A stretch of DNA of 64,000 nucleotides from Amycolatopsis balhimycina FH 1894 (GCF_000384295.1 NZ_KB913037.1:2399975-2463974); one strand, 5' to 3'; positions 36,355-45,164 are shown, numbered from the stretch's first letter. Made by a program: numbers and translations. The notes: generated from the letters alone by a model not told the origin.

Positions 36355-37682
36355 GCCACACCCCGCCGGGCGATCACGTCGCGGTACCAGTCGAACGAGG
36401 CCTTCGGGGTGCGTTCGAGAGTGTCCGGGTCGACGTGGACGATGCCGTAGCGCTTGCTGAACCCGGCGTTCCATTCGTAGTTGTCCAGCAGGGACCACAG
36501 GTAGTAGCCGCGGACGTCCGCCCCCTCCTCGACAGCGCGCTCGATCCATTCGAGGAAACCCCGCACGTAGCGGATGCGTTCGTGATCTTCGATGGGGTCG
36601 GCCCCGTCGGCGTCGGGCGTCCCGTTCTCGGTGATGTACATCGGGCCCTGCCAGCCGTAGTCGTCCCGCACCAGCCGGATCGCGTCGTAGGCCGCCTTCG
36701 GGTAGTACTCCAGGCCGTTGTCCAGAAAGTTCCCGCCCGGTCCACCGCCGTCGCTCTCCCACCAGATCGGGTTGTAGTTCTCGGCGCTGACGACGACGCG
36801 GGAGTAGACGTTGACGCCGAGGAAGTCGACCGGGGAAGCGATCAAGCCGAGATCGCCGTCCCGGATGTCCGGCAGCGTGCCCTCGCGGGTCAGTCGCTCG
36901 ACAATCCGCTCGCCGTAAGTGCCGTTCAGCAGAGGATTGAAGAAGAAGCGGAAGGAGTCGTCCTCGTCGCGGTCGGCGAGCGCCTGGTCGGCCGGATCGC
37001 CGGTCGCGGGATGCCGCTGCCAGACGTCCACCACGATCCCGATCTCCGCACCGGGGTCGCCCTGTTCCCGGAAGGCGCGCACCGCCTCGCCGTGAGCCAG
37101 CAGCGCGTTGTGCATCGCCTGCTTGCCCAGGCGCGGGTCGGCGTGGCCGGGAGCGAACGTGCCCATGCCGTAGCCCACCCACATCGAGATCGGCTCGTTC
37201 AGCGTGGCCCAGCGCGGCACCAGCCCCGCGAACTCCTCGAACACCAGTGCCGCGTAGTCACGGAACCAGAGCGCGATGTCGCGGTTGCCCCAGCCGCCAC
37301 GGTCCTCCAGCGCCTGCGGGAGGTCCCAGTGGTAGAGGGTGACCAGCGGGGAGATGCCGGCATCGAGCAGTTCGTCGACGAGCCGGCGGTAGAAGTCCAG
37401 CGCGGCCCGGTTGACCCGGCCCGTGCCCTCGGGAAGGATCCGCGGCCAGCTCATCGAGAACCGGTAGGAACCGCAACCGAGCTGCCGCAGCAGTGCGATG
37501 TCCTCCCGGTAGCGGTGGTAGTGGTCCGCCGCGACGTCGCCCGGGATGTCCCGGTGCACCTTGCCGGGGGTGTGGCCGAAGGTGTCCCAGATCGACGGGC
37601 CCTTACCGTCGGTGTTCCACGCGCCCTCGATCTGGAAAGCGCTGGTGGCAGTGCCGAAGACGAAGTCCGGCGGGAAGGTCAT
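36351..37682 (-). CDS. GH1 beta-glucosidase
   Basis: A 443-residue, full-length GH1 barrel. It starts PPDFVFGTATSAFQIEG. The acid/base is E163 in ATLNEPISMWVG and the nucleophile E352 in MYITENGTPD. The C-terminal region has the conserved LLDNYEWNAGFSKRYGIVHV. No signal peptide is present. It lies 12 bases downstream of the GH3 gene and overlaps the GH43 gene by four bases, so it belongs to the same translationally coupled unit. It is a distinct, longer sequence than the GH1 at 21652. Confidence 0.92.
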   Translation of the reverse strand: MTFPPDFVFGTATSAFQIEGAWNTDGKGPSIWDTFGHTPGKVHRDIPGDVAADHYHRYREDIALLRQLGCGSYRFSMSWPRILPEGTGRVNRAALDFYRRLVDELLDAGISPLVTLYHWDLPQALEDRGGWGNRDIALWFRDYAALVFEEFAGLVPRWATLNEPISMWVGYGMGTFAPGHADPRLGKQAMHNALLAHGEAVRAFREQGDPGAEIGIVVDVWQRHPATGDPADQALADRDEDDSFRFFFNPLLNGTYGERIVERLTREGTLPDIRDGDLGLIASPVDFLGVNVYSRVVVSAENYNPIWWESDGGGPGGNFLDNGLEYYPKAAYDAIRLVRDDYGWQGPMYITENGTPDADGADPIEDHERIRYVRGFLEWIERAVEEGADVRGYYLWSLLDNYEWNAGFSKRYGIVHVDPDTLERTPKASFDWYRDVIARRGVA

Positions 37683-37694
37683 TTCTCTTCTCCC

Positions 37695-40097
37695 TCAGAT
37701 TCGCGTGATCGTGGTCTCGGAGAAGAAGGACCGCTCCTCGCTCATGAGCACGCGTTGCTTGCCCACCACCTCGAACGAGCCCTCGAGGCGACGGTCGTCG
37801 GAGTCGAGGCCGAGGAAGAAGCCGACCCACCCGGGCTCGACGGCGAAGTCCCGGGCGGCGTTGGTGTAGCCCAGCTGCGCGGCGGCCAGCCGGAAGGTGA
37901 CGCGCCGGAACTCCCCGGGAGCCAGCTCGACCCGGACGAACCCGGCCAGCTGCTGCGCGGGCCTCGTGACGCCGTCGAAGGTGTTGACCCGGACGTACAG
38001 CTGGACGACGGTCGCGCCGGCGGCCCGGCCCGTGTTGGTGATCGTCGCTCCGATCTCGGCGACGCCCTCGGTGCCGATGCGTGTGTCGTGGTCCAGATCG
38101 CGGAGGGAGAAGCCGGTGTAGCTCAGGCCGTGCCCGAACGGGTACAGCGGCGTCGCCGCCATGTCCAGGTACAGCCGGCTGCTTCCGGGGGGCAGCGGAT
38201 TGCGGTGGCCGGTGCCGGCCTTCTGGTGGTGGTAGACCGGAATCTGCCCGGCGTGGCGGGGAACGCTGTACGGCAGCTTCCCGCTGGGATTGACGGCGCC
38301 GAACAACACTTCCGCGATCGCCTGCGGGCCGGACGGTCCTCCGTACGAAGCCACCACGATCGCCGCCGCATCGCGAACCACCCTCGGCAGCGCGTAGGCC
38401 CGCCCCTGGACGAGCACGACGACGAGGGGCTTGCCGGTGGCCGCGACCGCCTCGGCCAGCTCGGTCTGCGCGGCAGGCAGCGCGATGTCCGCCGAGTCGC
38501 TCCCCTCACCTTCGGTACGTTCCCCGTTGAACCACAGGCTCGCGCCGCCCAGCGCGAGCACGACCACGTCCGAGCGGCGGGCGGCGTCCACAGCGCGCTC
38601 AAGTACGTCGGGTCCCAGCGAGCGAGTCAGTGTGCACCCCTGCTCCACCAGCACCACGGGTGCGAACTCCGCGACCTCCTCGTGCAGCGAACGCGCTCCG
38701 TACAGTTCCCGGGCGAACGTGTCCGCGTCCACTGTGGACACCATGGCTTCGTGCCAGTCAGTCTGGGCCTGGGCGGCCCCGACCATGTTGACCATCTCGC
38801 CGCGCGTCATCGCGTTGCCCATGTCTCGCAACGCCGGGTAGGTGTAGGTGGGAAACTGGAGCGAGACGGCATCGGCGTGCGGTCCGAGGACCGCGATCGT
38901 CCGCTCGCGCGGCGCGACGGGCAGGACGCCGTCGTTCTTGACGAGCACCACCGACCGCCGCGCCAGCCGGCGGGAAAGCTCTCCGCCTTCATCGGCGACC
39001 TCGGTGACGTCGATGTGCTCGTGCGGATAAGGGTTCTCGAACAACCCCAGCTCGAACTTCGCCCGCAGGACGCGTCGCACGCAGACGTCCACGTCCCGCT
39101 CGGCCACGGTGCCGCGCCGCACCTCCTCGACGAGCGCGCTGCCGTAGCCGTACGGGCCGGGCAGCTCGACGTCGAGACCGGCCGCGATCCCGAGGCGGGC
39201 CGCCTCACCCGGAGTGGAGGCGGCCCGCTGGCGGCTGACCACGTGTTCCAGCGTCGTGTAGTCCGAGGAAACGAACCCGTCGAAACCCAGGGTGTCGCGC
39301 AGCAGTCCGGTGAGCACCTCCCGCGAGACACCTGCGGGAACGCCGTCGACGTCCGCGTAGGAGTTCATCACGGACTTCAGGCCGGCGAGCCGGATCGCGG
39401 CCTCGAAGGGATAGGCGAACAGATCCCGGATCTGCCGTGCACCGCCTTCGTACGCGGACAGGTTCAGGCCGCCCACCGGATGGCTGTAGCCCAGGAAGTG
39501 CTTGGCGGTGGCGATCACCCCCTTGGCGAGGTCGTCGCCCTGAAGACCCCGGGTGTAGGCGACACCGAACGCCGCGCAGAGATAGGGATCCTCGCCGTAG
39601 GACTCGTGCACCCGGCCCCAGCGCGGGTCGAGAGCGACGTCCATCACCGGCGAGAGCGCCTGCCGGTAACCCAGGCGCCGCATCTGCCACCGGGTCAGCT
39701 CCGCCATCTGCTCGACCAGGTCGGGGCTGAACGTGGCGGCGAGCCCGATCGCGGTCGGGAACACCATGTGACCGCCGGTCACGAAACCGTTGAGCGCTTC
39801 CTGGTGGATCAGCGCCGGGATGCCCAGCCGGGTGCGGGTCACGTACTGGCGCTGGATCGCGCCGGCGACCCGGGCCACCCGGGCCGGATCATCACCGGAC
39901 AGCCCGGCGACGTGTCCCGGCGCCCGCCGGAGCACCTCCTCGGTCTCCTCGGCGTCGGTACCGTCCGCGCGAACCAGCTGCCAGGGCCAGACCCCGGTGA
40001 TCTGGGCACATTTCTCGTCGACCGTCATCTCCGCCAGCAGCAGCTCGGCGCGTTCGGCGGCGGGCAGGCGGATGTCACGGTAGCTCTCGGTCGGCAT
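37695..40097 (-). CDS. GH3 beta-glycosidase (copy B)
   Basis: An 800-residue GH3 enzyme with the same three-domain layout as copy A at 29791. The nucleophile is D279 in GFVSSDYTTL; KHFLGYS and VMDVALDPRWGRVHESYGED are conserved. The ATG at 40097 is preferred because it starts the MPTESYRDIRLPAAERAELL stretch that aligns with the start of copy A; GGAGGA lies about 11 bases upstream. The frame is open a further 22 codons upstream. Placement right after the binding-protein gene suggests that it acts first on the imported oligosaccharide. Confidence 0.9.
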   Translation of the reverse strand: MPTESYRDIRLPAAERAELLLAEMTVDEKCAQITGVWPWQLVRADGTDAEETEEVLRRAPGHVAGLSGDDPARVARVAGAIQRQYVTRTRLGIPALIHQEALNGFVTGGHMVFPTAIGLAATFSPDLVEQMAELTRWQMRRLGYRQALSPVMDVALDPRWGRVHESYGEDPYLCAAFGVAYTRGLQGDDLAKGVIATAKHFLGYSHPVGGLNLSAYEGGARQIRDLFAYPFEAAIRLAGLKSVMNSYADVDGVPAGVSREVLTGLLRDTLGFDGFVSSDYTTLEHVVSRQRAASTPGEAARLGIAAGLDVELPGPYGYGSALVEEVRRGTVAERDVDVCVRRVLRAKFELGLFENPYPHEHIDVTEVADEGGELSRRLARRSVVLVKNDGVLPVAPRERTIAVLGPHADAVSLQFPTYTYPALRDMGNAMTRGEMVNMVGAAQAQTDWHEAMVSTVDADTFARELYGARSLHEEVAEFAPVVLVEQGCTLTRSLGPDVLERAVDAARRSDVVVLALGGASLWFNGERTEGEGSDSADIALPAAQTELAEAVAATGKPLVVVLVQGRAYALPRVVRDAAAIVVASYGGPSGPQAIAEVLFGAVNPSGKLPYSVPRHAGQIPVYHHQKAGTGHRNPLPPGSSRLYLDMAATPLYPFGHGLSYTGFSLRDLDHDTRIGTEGVAEIGATITNTGRAAGATVVQLYVRVNTFDGVTRPAQQLAGFVRVELAPGEFRRVTFRLAAAQLGYTNAARDFAVEPGWVGFFLGLDSDDRRLEGSFEVVGKQRVLMSEERSFFSETTITRI

Positions 40098-40171
40098 GGT
40101 GCGGTACGTCCTCCGAAGGTGAACGGACAGGGCATGGGTCGGGACGGCATCACCGGTCGGCAAGCAGGCGG

Positions 40172-41440
40172 CTAGCCTTCGTAGGCTTCTTGCATCTTCT
40201 TCAGCACGCCGTCGACGGTGTCCTTGCCGAGCACGATCCCCTGCACGCCCTGCTGCGCCACGTCGTTGACGCGGGGATTCGGCCAGTCGGCCAGCAGGGC
40301 GATCTTCCCATCGGCGACCGCCTTGTTGAACTCCTCCAGCACCGCGGGCGGCTTGAAGCCGGCGTCGGGAATCACGGGCACACTCGCGAAGCCCGCCGCG
40401 TACTGGTTGATGTACTGCGGCTGCGCCAGCAGGTCGAGGAACGCCTTGGCGGTGGCCGGGTTCTTGGCGTTGGCGTTGGCGGAGAGCGTGTATCCGGGCA
40501 GCGCGTCGAAGTAGGTGTCGCCGGGGTTGTCGGTGGCCGGCAGCGCGGCGATGGTGAACTCGCTCTTCGGTGCGGCCTGCTTCAGAGGCGCGATCACCGC
40601 GCCCACGCTGACGACGCTGAGCGCCTTTCCCGCGGCGACTTCGTTGTTGGCCTGTGGGCCGGACCGCCCGAGAGCACCCTCACCGAAGCATCCGGCGTCG
40701 TTCATCTGCTTGTACTTCTCGAGAGCCGCCTTCCACGGCGAGGCCGGGATGGTGGTCTCCTTGCCCGCGAGTTGCTTGGCGAAGTCGGGGTGCGGCCCAT
40801 AGACCAGGGTGCCCGTCAACGCAAGGTAGAGCATCTGCGGCCCGCTGGCGTCGTTGAGCGCCTGCGCGTAGGCGTAGACGCCTTTTGCTTTGGCACTTCC
40901 ACACAGCTGCAGTACTTGGGACCATGTCCGGGGAATCGCGAGCCCCAGTTCCTTCAGCTTGGACGTGTTGTAGATGCCGCCCAACCCTTGCAGGGTGCCC
41001 GGGTAGGCGTAGGTCTTTCCCTGGTACTGCATGTTATCCCGCCAGAGTTTCGGGATCTGCGGCACCCACGGCGAGCCCGAGAGGTCGAGCAGCCGGCCCT
41101 GAGACGCGAGGGTCTGAACGCCCATCGCGTTGCCACCCCCCGGGAACGTGAGGAACACGTCCGGTGCCGTGCCGGCCTGGATCTGGGTGGAAATGAGGTT
41201 TCCGACGTCACCGCCGACATAGTTCACGTCGACCTTCGTCCCGGGATACTTCTGCTCGAACCCGGTGATCACCGGTTGGAGGGCGGACTTGAACGTCGCG
41301 TCGTAGATGACGGTCAAAGTACCGCCCACCCGGCCGTCCGAGGCGGAAGCTGCGTCAGGGCTCGAACTCGTCGAGCACGCGGTGAGGGAAAGCCCGGCGG
41401 CGAGGAACAACCCGGCCGTCGCTTTGGCTGGAAACTTCAT
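40172..41440 (-). CDS. ABC sugar-binding lipoprotein
   Basis: A protein of about 422 residues. It begins with a lipoprotein signal peptide ending in LSLTAC (lipid-anchored Cys22) and a Ser-rich linker, followed by an extracellular solute-binding protein fold of the family-1 type (LTVIYDATFKSALQPVITGFE, then a PGTKVDVNYV segment). The ATG at 41440 is the only start that yields the signal peptide; the longer open frame is an artefact of the permease region. It lies 50 bases downstream of the two permease genes. It should capture oligosaccharides for the import system. The ligand is unknown. Confidence 0.9.
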   Translation of the reverse strand: MKFPAKATAGLFLAAGLSLTACSTSSSPDAASASDGRVGGTLTVIYDATFKSALQPVITGFEQKYPGTKVDVNYVGGDVGNLISTQIQAGTAPDVFLTFPGGGNAMGVQTLASQGRLLDLSGSPWVPQIPKLWRDNMQYQGKTYAYPGTLQGLGGIYNTSKLKELGLAIPRTWSQVLQLCGSAKAKGVYAYAQALNDASGPQMLYLALTGTLVYGPHPDFAKQLAGKETTIPASPWKAALEKYKQMNDAGCFGEGALGRSGPQANNEVAAGKALSVVSVGAVIAPLKQAAPKSEFTIAALPATDNPGDTYFDALPGYTLSANANAKNPATAKAFLDLLAQPQYINQYAAGFASVPVIPDAGFKPPAVLEEFNKAVADGKIALLADWPNPRVNDVAQQGVQGIVLGKDTVDGVLKKMQEAYEG

Positions 41441-41490
41441 TGTTTCTCCAGTGGTGTGCGGTTCTTGAAGCATTGACCCGGCGATGGTTC

Positions 41491-42315
41491 TCAGCCCTTG
41501 AGGCCGCCGGCGAAACCTTGGATCACGTAACGCTGGAAAATGAGGTAGAGAGCCAGTACCGGCAGCATCGACATGGTCAGGCCGGCGAAGATCAGCGGCC
41601 AGTTGGTCGTGTACAGGCCCACGAACTGGAACAACGCGACCGGAGTCGTCACCTGGTGGCTGCCGAACAGGTACAGCAGCGGGGTGAAGAAGTCGTTCCA
41701 GATCCCCACTGCGTTCAGGATGACCACCGTGCCGAGGACCGGCCGCAGCAGCGGGACGACGACATGGAGGAACGTGCGGACATCGCCGCAGCCGTCGATG
41801 CGAGCGGCTTCTTCGAACTCCAGCGGGACGCTGGATCGCAGGAACGTGGTCACCAGGAAAATCGAGAACGGCATCTGCAGGCCGGTGTAGAAGATGATCA
41901 GGGACCAGAGCGAGCCGAGCAGCCCGGCATCCCGCATCATCAGGTACAGCGGCAGCAAGGCGACCTGGAACGGCAGCAGCATTCCGAGGAGGAACAGGGA
42001 GAAGGTGAAGTTCGACAGCCTCGCCGCCGACCGGGCCAGCGGGTAGGCCGCCATGGTGGAGATCGCGACGATCGCGACACAGGAGACCGTCGTGACGACC
42101 ATGCTGTTGACGAGGGCGCCACCGAGATGCGACTCGGTCCACGCCTGGGTGAAGTTTCCGGTGGTCGGCCGGGTCGTCGGAACGAGCGCCGACGACAGGT
42201 CGTCGGCGGGCCGGACCGCGAGGTTCACCAGGATGTAGACCGGCAGCACGAACAGCAGCGCGCTGCCGTAGGCGAAGACGTGGTTGACGGCACCACCCAC
42301 CCGGCCGGCCCTCAT
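41491..42315 (-). CDS. ABC sugar permease, MalG/UgpE type
   Basis: A protein of about 274 residues with six membrane segments. The EAA loop that contacts the ATPase reads EFEEAARIDGCGDVRTFLHV, and the C-terminus has the usual FQRYVIQGFAGGLKG ending. The ATG at 42315 overlaps the stop of the partner permease (ATGA). The longer open frame upstream is a shadow of that partner. Together the two permeases and the binding protein form a CUT1-type carbohydrate importer that lacks its own ATPase here. Confidence 0.92.
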   Translation of the reverse strand: MRAGRVGGAVNHVFAYGSALLFVLPVYILVNLAVRPADDLSSALVPTTRPTTGNFTQAWTESHLGGALVNSMVVTTVSCVAIVAISTMAAYPLARSAARLSNFTFSLFLLGMLLPFQVALLPLYLMMRDAGLLGSLWSLIIFYTGLQMPFSIFLVTTFLRSSVPLEFEEAARIDGCGDVRTFLHVVVPLLRPVLGTVVILNAVGIWNDFFTPLLYLFGSHQVTTPVALFQFVGLYTTNWPLIFAGLTMSMLPVLALYLIFQRYVIQGFAGGLKG

Positions 42316-43253
42316 GACTTGCGCTCCTGCCGGCGAAGGACCATGAACTGGATCAGGGACAGGATCGCGACCCCGACGGCGAGCGCGACGGCCAGCGCGG
42401 CCGACTCGCCGTAAGCGCCGAACTGCGAGAACTGCTTGTAGATCAACGTGGAGATCGTTTCGGTTTGCCCGGCGGGGCCGCCCTGTGTCGTGGCGTAGAT
42501 CTGGTCGAAGATCTTCAAGCCGCCGATCAGGCTCAGCATCAGGTTGATCGTGACGGCGGGGGCTAGCAAGGGGCGGACCACGTACCAGAAGCGGCGCCCC
42601 GCCCCCGCACCGTCGAGGGCCGCCGCTTCCAGCAGTTCCGCCGGCACCGACTGAAGCCCCGCGAGGTAGACCACCATCGAAACGCCGACGAACTGCCAGC
42701 AGATCACCACGATCACGACCGCCAGCGCGGTGCCCGGCTGACCCAGCCAGTCCTGCCGGAGCTGCTCCAGTCCCACCGCCTCGAGGAAGTCGTTCGCGGC
42801 GCCGATCCCCGGCGGAGCGAAGATGTACTTGAAGAGGTATCCGCACACCAGGGGCGACACGATCACGGGCGCGAAGATCACCGTCCGCAGCACGTTCCGC
42901 CCGAACACACGCGCGTTCAGCGCCAGCGCCAGCAGCAGACCCACCACGTTCTGGACGGCCATGGTCACGGCCGCGACGACCACCGTCCGGACCAGGGCAT
43001 CTCCCGACAGCCCGTCGAAGAGGCCGCGGTAGTTCTCCCAGCCCACCAGGTGCCGTGTTCGGGAGTACGCGCTCCAGTCCGTGAAGGACATGTAGATGCC
43101 CTGCACGGCGGGAATCACGACCACGTAGAGGTAGCACACGAGCGCGGGGACGACGAACCACCACAGGTTCCGGCCGAGACTGCGCCGCCGCCCCGGCGAA
43201 CGAACCTCGGTCGCCTGGCGACGCGTCACGGGTTTGAGGGTGGCCGTCGTCAT
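42312..43253 (-). CDS. ABC sugar permease, MalF/UgpA type
   Basis: A 313-residue membrane protein with a short basic N-terminus (TRRQATEVRSPGRRRSLGR) and six membrane segments. The EAA loop reads ELLEAAALDGAGAGRRFWYV. It overlaps the MalG-type gene by four bases. In actinomycetes such importers commonly borrow a shared ATPase (MsiK) encoded elsewhere, which fits the absence of an ATPase gene in this locus. Confidence 0.92.
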   Translation of the reverse strand: MTTATLKPVTRRQATEVRSPGRRRSLGRNLWWFVVPALVCYLYVVVIPAVQGIYMSFTDWSAYSRTRHLVGWENYRGLFDGLSGDALVRTVVVAAVTMAVQNVVGLLLALALNARVFGRNVLRTVIFAPVIVSPLVCGYLFKYIFAPPGIGAANDFLEAVGLEQLRQDWLGQPGTALAVVIVVICWQFVGVSMVVYLAGLQSVPAELLEAAALDGAGAGRRFWYVVRPLLAPAVTINLMLSLIGGLKIFDQIYATTQGGPAGQTETISTLIYKQFSQFGAYGESAALAVALAVGVAILSLIQFMVLRRQERKS

Positions 43254-43407
43254 CGGTCCACTCCTCGTGGCACGTAGTACGCGTGGGATCCGGCGAGCAC
43301 AGCGGGAACTGCCTGCCGGAGTCCGTGACGTCGATGTCGATCAGTCCGGGCCGGACACATGGTGGACCGCCTTTCGCGGGACTTCCTGGAGAGAGAGATG
43401 GGCTGGC

Positions 43408-44091
43408 TCAGTAGGTGGCGCGGCCACCGCTGATGTCGTAGACCGCGCCGGTGGAGAAGCTGACCTTTTCCGAGGCCAGCCAGACGATCAGCTCGGCGAC
43501 TTCCTCCGGCCGGCCGACCCTGCCCATCGGGATGAGACTCGTGATGTGGGCCAGCGTCTCCGGTTGGGTCGCGGCGTTCATGGGGGTGTCGATCACGGCC
43601 GGTGCCACGGCGTTCACCAATACCCCGCTGGTGGCCAGTTCCTTGCCCAGTGACTTGGTCAAGGCGATGACGGCGCCCTTTGCAGCGGAGTACGAGGAGA
43701 TGTTCGGGTTGCCGTCTTTGCCGGCCATGCTGGCGATGTTCACGACGCGTCCCCAGCCACGCTCCCGCATCCCGGGGATGAACGCCTGGCACGCGTGGAA
43801 GACACCGTGCACGTTGACTTCGAAGGTGCGCCGCCAGCCCTCCTCGGGGATCTCCCAAAGAGGACCGTTGGGCCCGACGATCCCCGCCGAGTTGACCAGG
43901 ATGTCGACCGGCCCGACCTGCTCGGCCGCGGCCTGGACGTCCGCCGGGTCGCTGACGTCACAGAAGATGTCGGCCCCCTCGGCGATGTCGAGGGTGATCG
44001 CCTTGACGCCCTCCCGTTCCAGCCGGCCGGCGGTCGCCTTGCCCAAGCCGCTGGCGCCGCCCGTGATGAGCGCGGTTCGCGAAGAGAACAT
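43408..44091 (-). CDS. SDR dehydrogenase, likely 2-keto-3-deoxy-L-fuconate/rhamnonate dehydrogenase
   Basis: A short-chain dehydrogenase of about 227 residues. The cofactor motif is TGGASGLG, followed by LVNSAG, the catalytic Ser in NIASMAGKDGNPN and YSAAKG (Tyr/Lys). The combination GKDGNPN...SFSTGAVYDISGGRATY is how I recognise the subgroup that oxidises 2-keto-3-deoxy-L-fuconate or -rhamnonate at C4 (LRA5-like). Its product is the substrate of the FAH-family hydrolase in this locus. ATG 44091 has AGGA nine bases upstream; ATG 44100 is an alternative. It leads the minus-strand locus and has the perfect palindrome at 44220 upstream. Confidence 0.82.
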   Translation of the reverse strand: MFSSRTALITGGASGLGKATAGRLEREGVKAITLDIAEGADIFCDVSDPADVQAAAEQVGPVDILVNSAGIVGPNGPLWEIPEEGWRRTFEVNVHGVFHACQAFIPGMRERGWGRVVNIASMAGKDGNPNISSYSAAKGAVIALTKSLGKELATSGVLVNAVAPAVIDTPMNAATQPETLAHITSLIPMGRVGRPEEVAELIVWLASEKVSFSTGAVYDISGGRATY

Positions 44092-44100
44092 GCTGTCCAT

Positions 44101-44543
44101 TCCTGTGGGAGTCACGGGAAACCGGCGCGGCAGCCGGTCATATCTGGAGCCGGGTGTCCTGGAGCGGACACCGGGTCGGCCCGGCTCACCGCGGTGAGCG
44201 ATCACCCTTCATCGCGCATTCCAATAATTGGACCTTGCATCTATCTGTTGGAACTCGGGGGACGCTAACATGCCTCGGCCGCAACCCGGAAGACATCAGC
44301 CGGTAACAACTTCCATACGTTGAAACGGGGATCCACTTCCCGGAGCGGGCGGCCGACCTCGTGGAGCGCGACGAGGGAGCAGTCGGGCCACCACGCACCG
44401 TGCAGCGACACCGCGATCACGCGATCGATCCGTCGCCCCGCGGGACCGACATGGATTTGGCTCGAAAAGGCAAGCGGACACTACACGAAACCAGCACACC
44501 AATGCTATATTCGACGCCGGCCTCACCGCGACGGGAGTAGCAG
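44101..44543. other. Divergent intergenic region between SDR and TetR genes
   Basis: About 440 bases separate two divergent starts. The region holds the perfect palindrome at 44220-44232. It also holds a 72-codon open stretch on the minus strand (44265-44480) that encodes AVSLHGAWWPDCSLVALH and ends in TAG; this reads like a protein tail but has no clear start and no family I recognise. The rest shows no coding signal. Confidence 0.5.
44220..44232. promoter_or_regulatory. Perfect palindrome TCCAAT-A-ATTGGA upstream of the SDR locus
   Basis: A perfect 13-base palindrome lies 129 bases upstream of the SDR start and about 310 bases upstream of the divergent TetR gene. Related copies occur at 10982 and 17266, always near promoters of sugar-related genes. 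It is a likely binding site for a pathway regulator. Which regulator binds cannot be read from the sequence; the adjacent TetR protein is the first candidate. Confidence 0.55.
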
Positions 44544-45164
44544 TTGTCCACAACGACAAGTCGAGGTCCCTACGCCAAGTCCGCCGAAGTGCGCCGCAAG
44601 ATCCTCGAGGCGTGCATCGACGCGTTCGGACAGACCGGTTTCTACGGTGCGACGACCAAGGACATCGCCCAGCGGGCCGGCATCAGCCACACCGGGCTGC
44701 GGCACCACTTCCCGACCAAGGAAGACCTCCTCGCCGCCCTGCTGGAACTGCGGGACGAGCGGAGCAAGGAGATCCTCATGTCCGCGCAAGTCCTGGACCC
44801 GCGCGTCGGTCCACTGGACGCCCTGCGCGGCATGCTCGCCAGGCTCGTCGACGACGAGCTCAAACCCGGGCTGATGGAGCTTCACTGCGTGCTGTCTGGT
44901 GAGGCGACCTCGCCGGACCATCCCGCGCACGAGTATTACGCGAAGCGCTACCGAGATCTGCGGCAGTTCTACACCGAGACCTTCGCCGAACTCGCCGACC
45001 GCGGCGAGCTGCGGTCGACATTCGAGCCCGACATGCTCGCGACGATGGTCATCTCGCTCATCAACGGTCTTCAGGCGCAGTGGCTGTTCAACCGCGACAC
45101 CGTGCACATCGAGCACACGCTGAGGAAGTTCCTCACGTCCGTCGTCCCGGCACTCGACGGGTAG
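44544..45164 (+). CDS. TetR-family transcriptional regulator
   Basis: A 206-residue TetR protein. The N-terminal helix-turn-helix reads ATTKDIAQRAGISHTGLRHH, followed by FPTKEDLLAALLELR, and the C-terminal domain is all-alpha. The TTG start at 44544 has GGGAG six bases upstream. It is divergent from the SDR that heads the glycan locus and is a candidate reader of the palindrome at 44220. The ligand is unknown; TetR regulators usually bind a small pathway molecule in the C-terminal domain. Confidence 0.88.
   Translation: MSTTTSRGPYAKSAEVRRKILEACIDAFGQTGFYGATTKDIAQRAGISHTGLRHHFPTKEDLLAALLELRDERSKEILMSAQVLDPRVGPLDALRGMLARLVDDELKPGLMELHCVLSGEATSPDHPAHEYYAKRYRDLRQFYTETFAELADRGELRSTFEPDMLATMVISLINGLQAQWLFNRDTVHIEHTLRKFLTSVVPALDG

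Noticed and set aside
36355..37182. N-terminal extension of the GH43 frame.
   Set aside because: It lies over the GH1 gene in another frame; the GH43 motif starts directly at the ATG at 36354.
36435..40175. A 1246-codon open frame on the plus strand across GH1 and GH3 genes.
   Set aside because: It is antisense to two clear glycosidase genes, has no domain, and its Arg/Ala/Val/Asp/Gly-rich composition is the usual shadow of GC-rich codons.
41441..42142. N-terminal extension of the binding-protein frame.
   Set aside because: The lipoprotein signal peptide begins at the ATG at 41440; the upstream part is a shadow of the permease gene.
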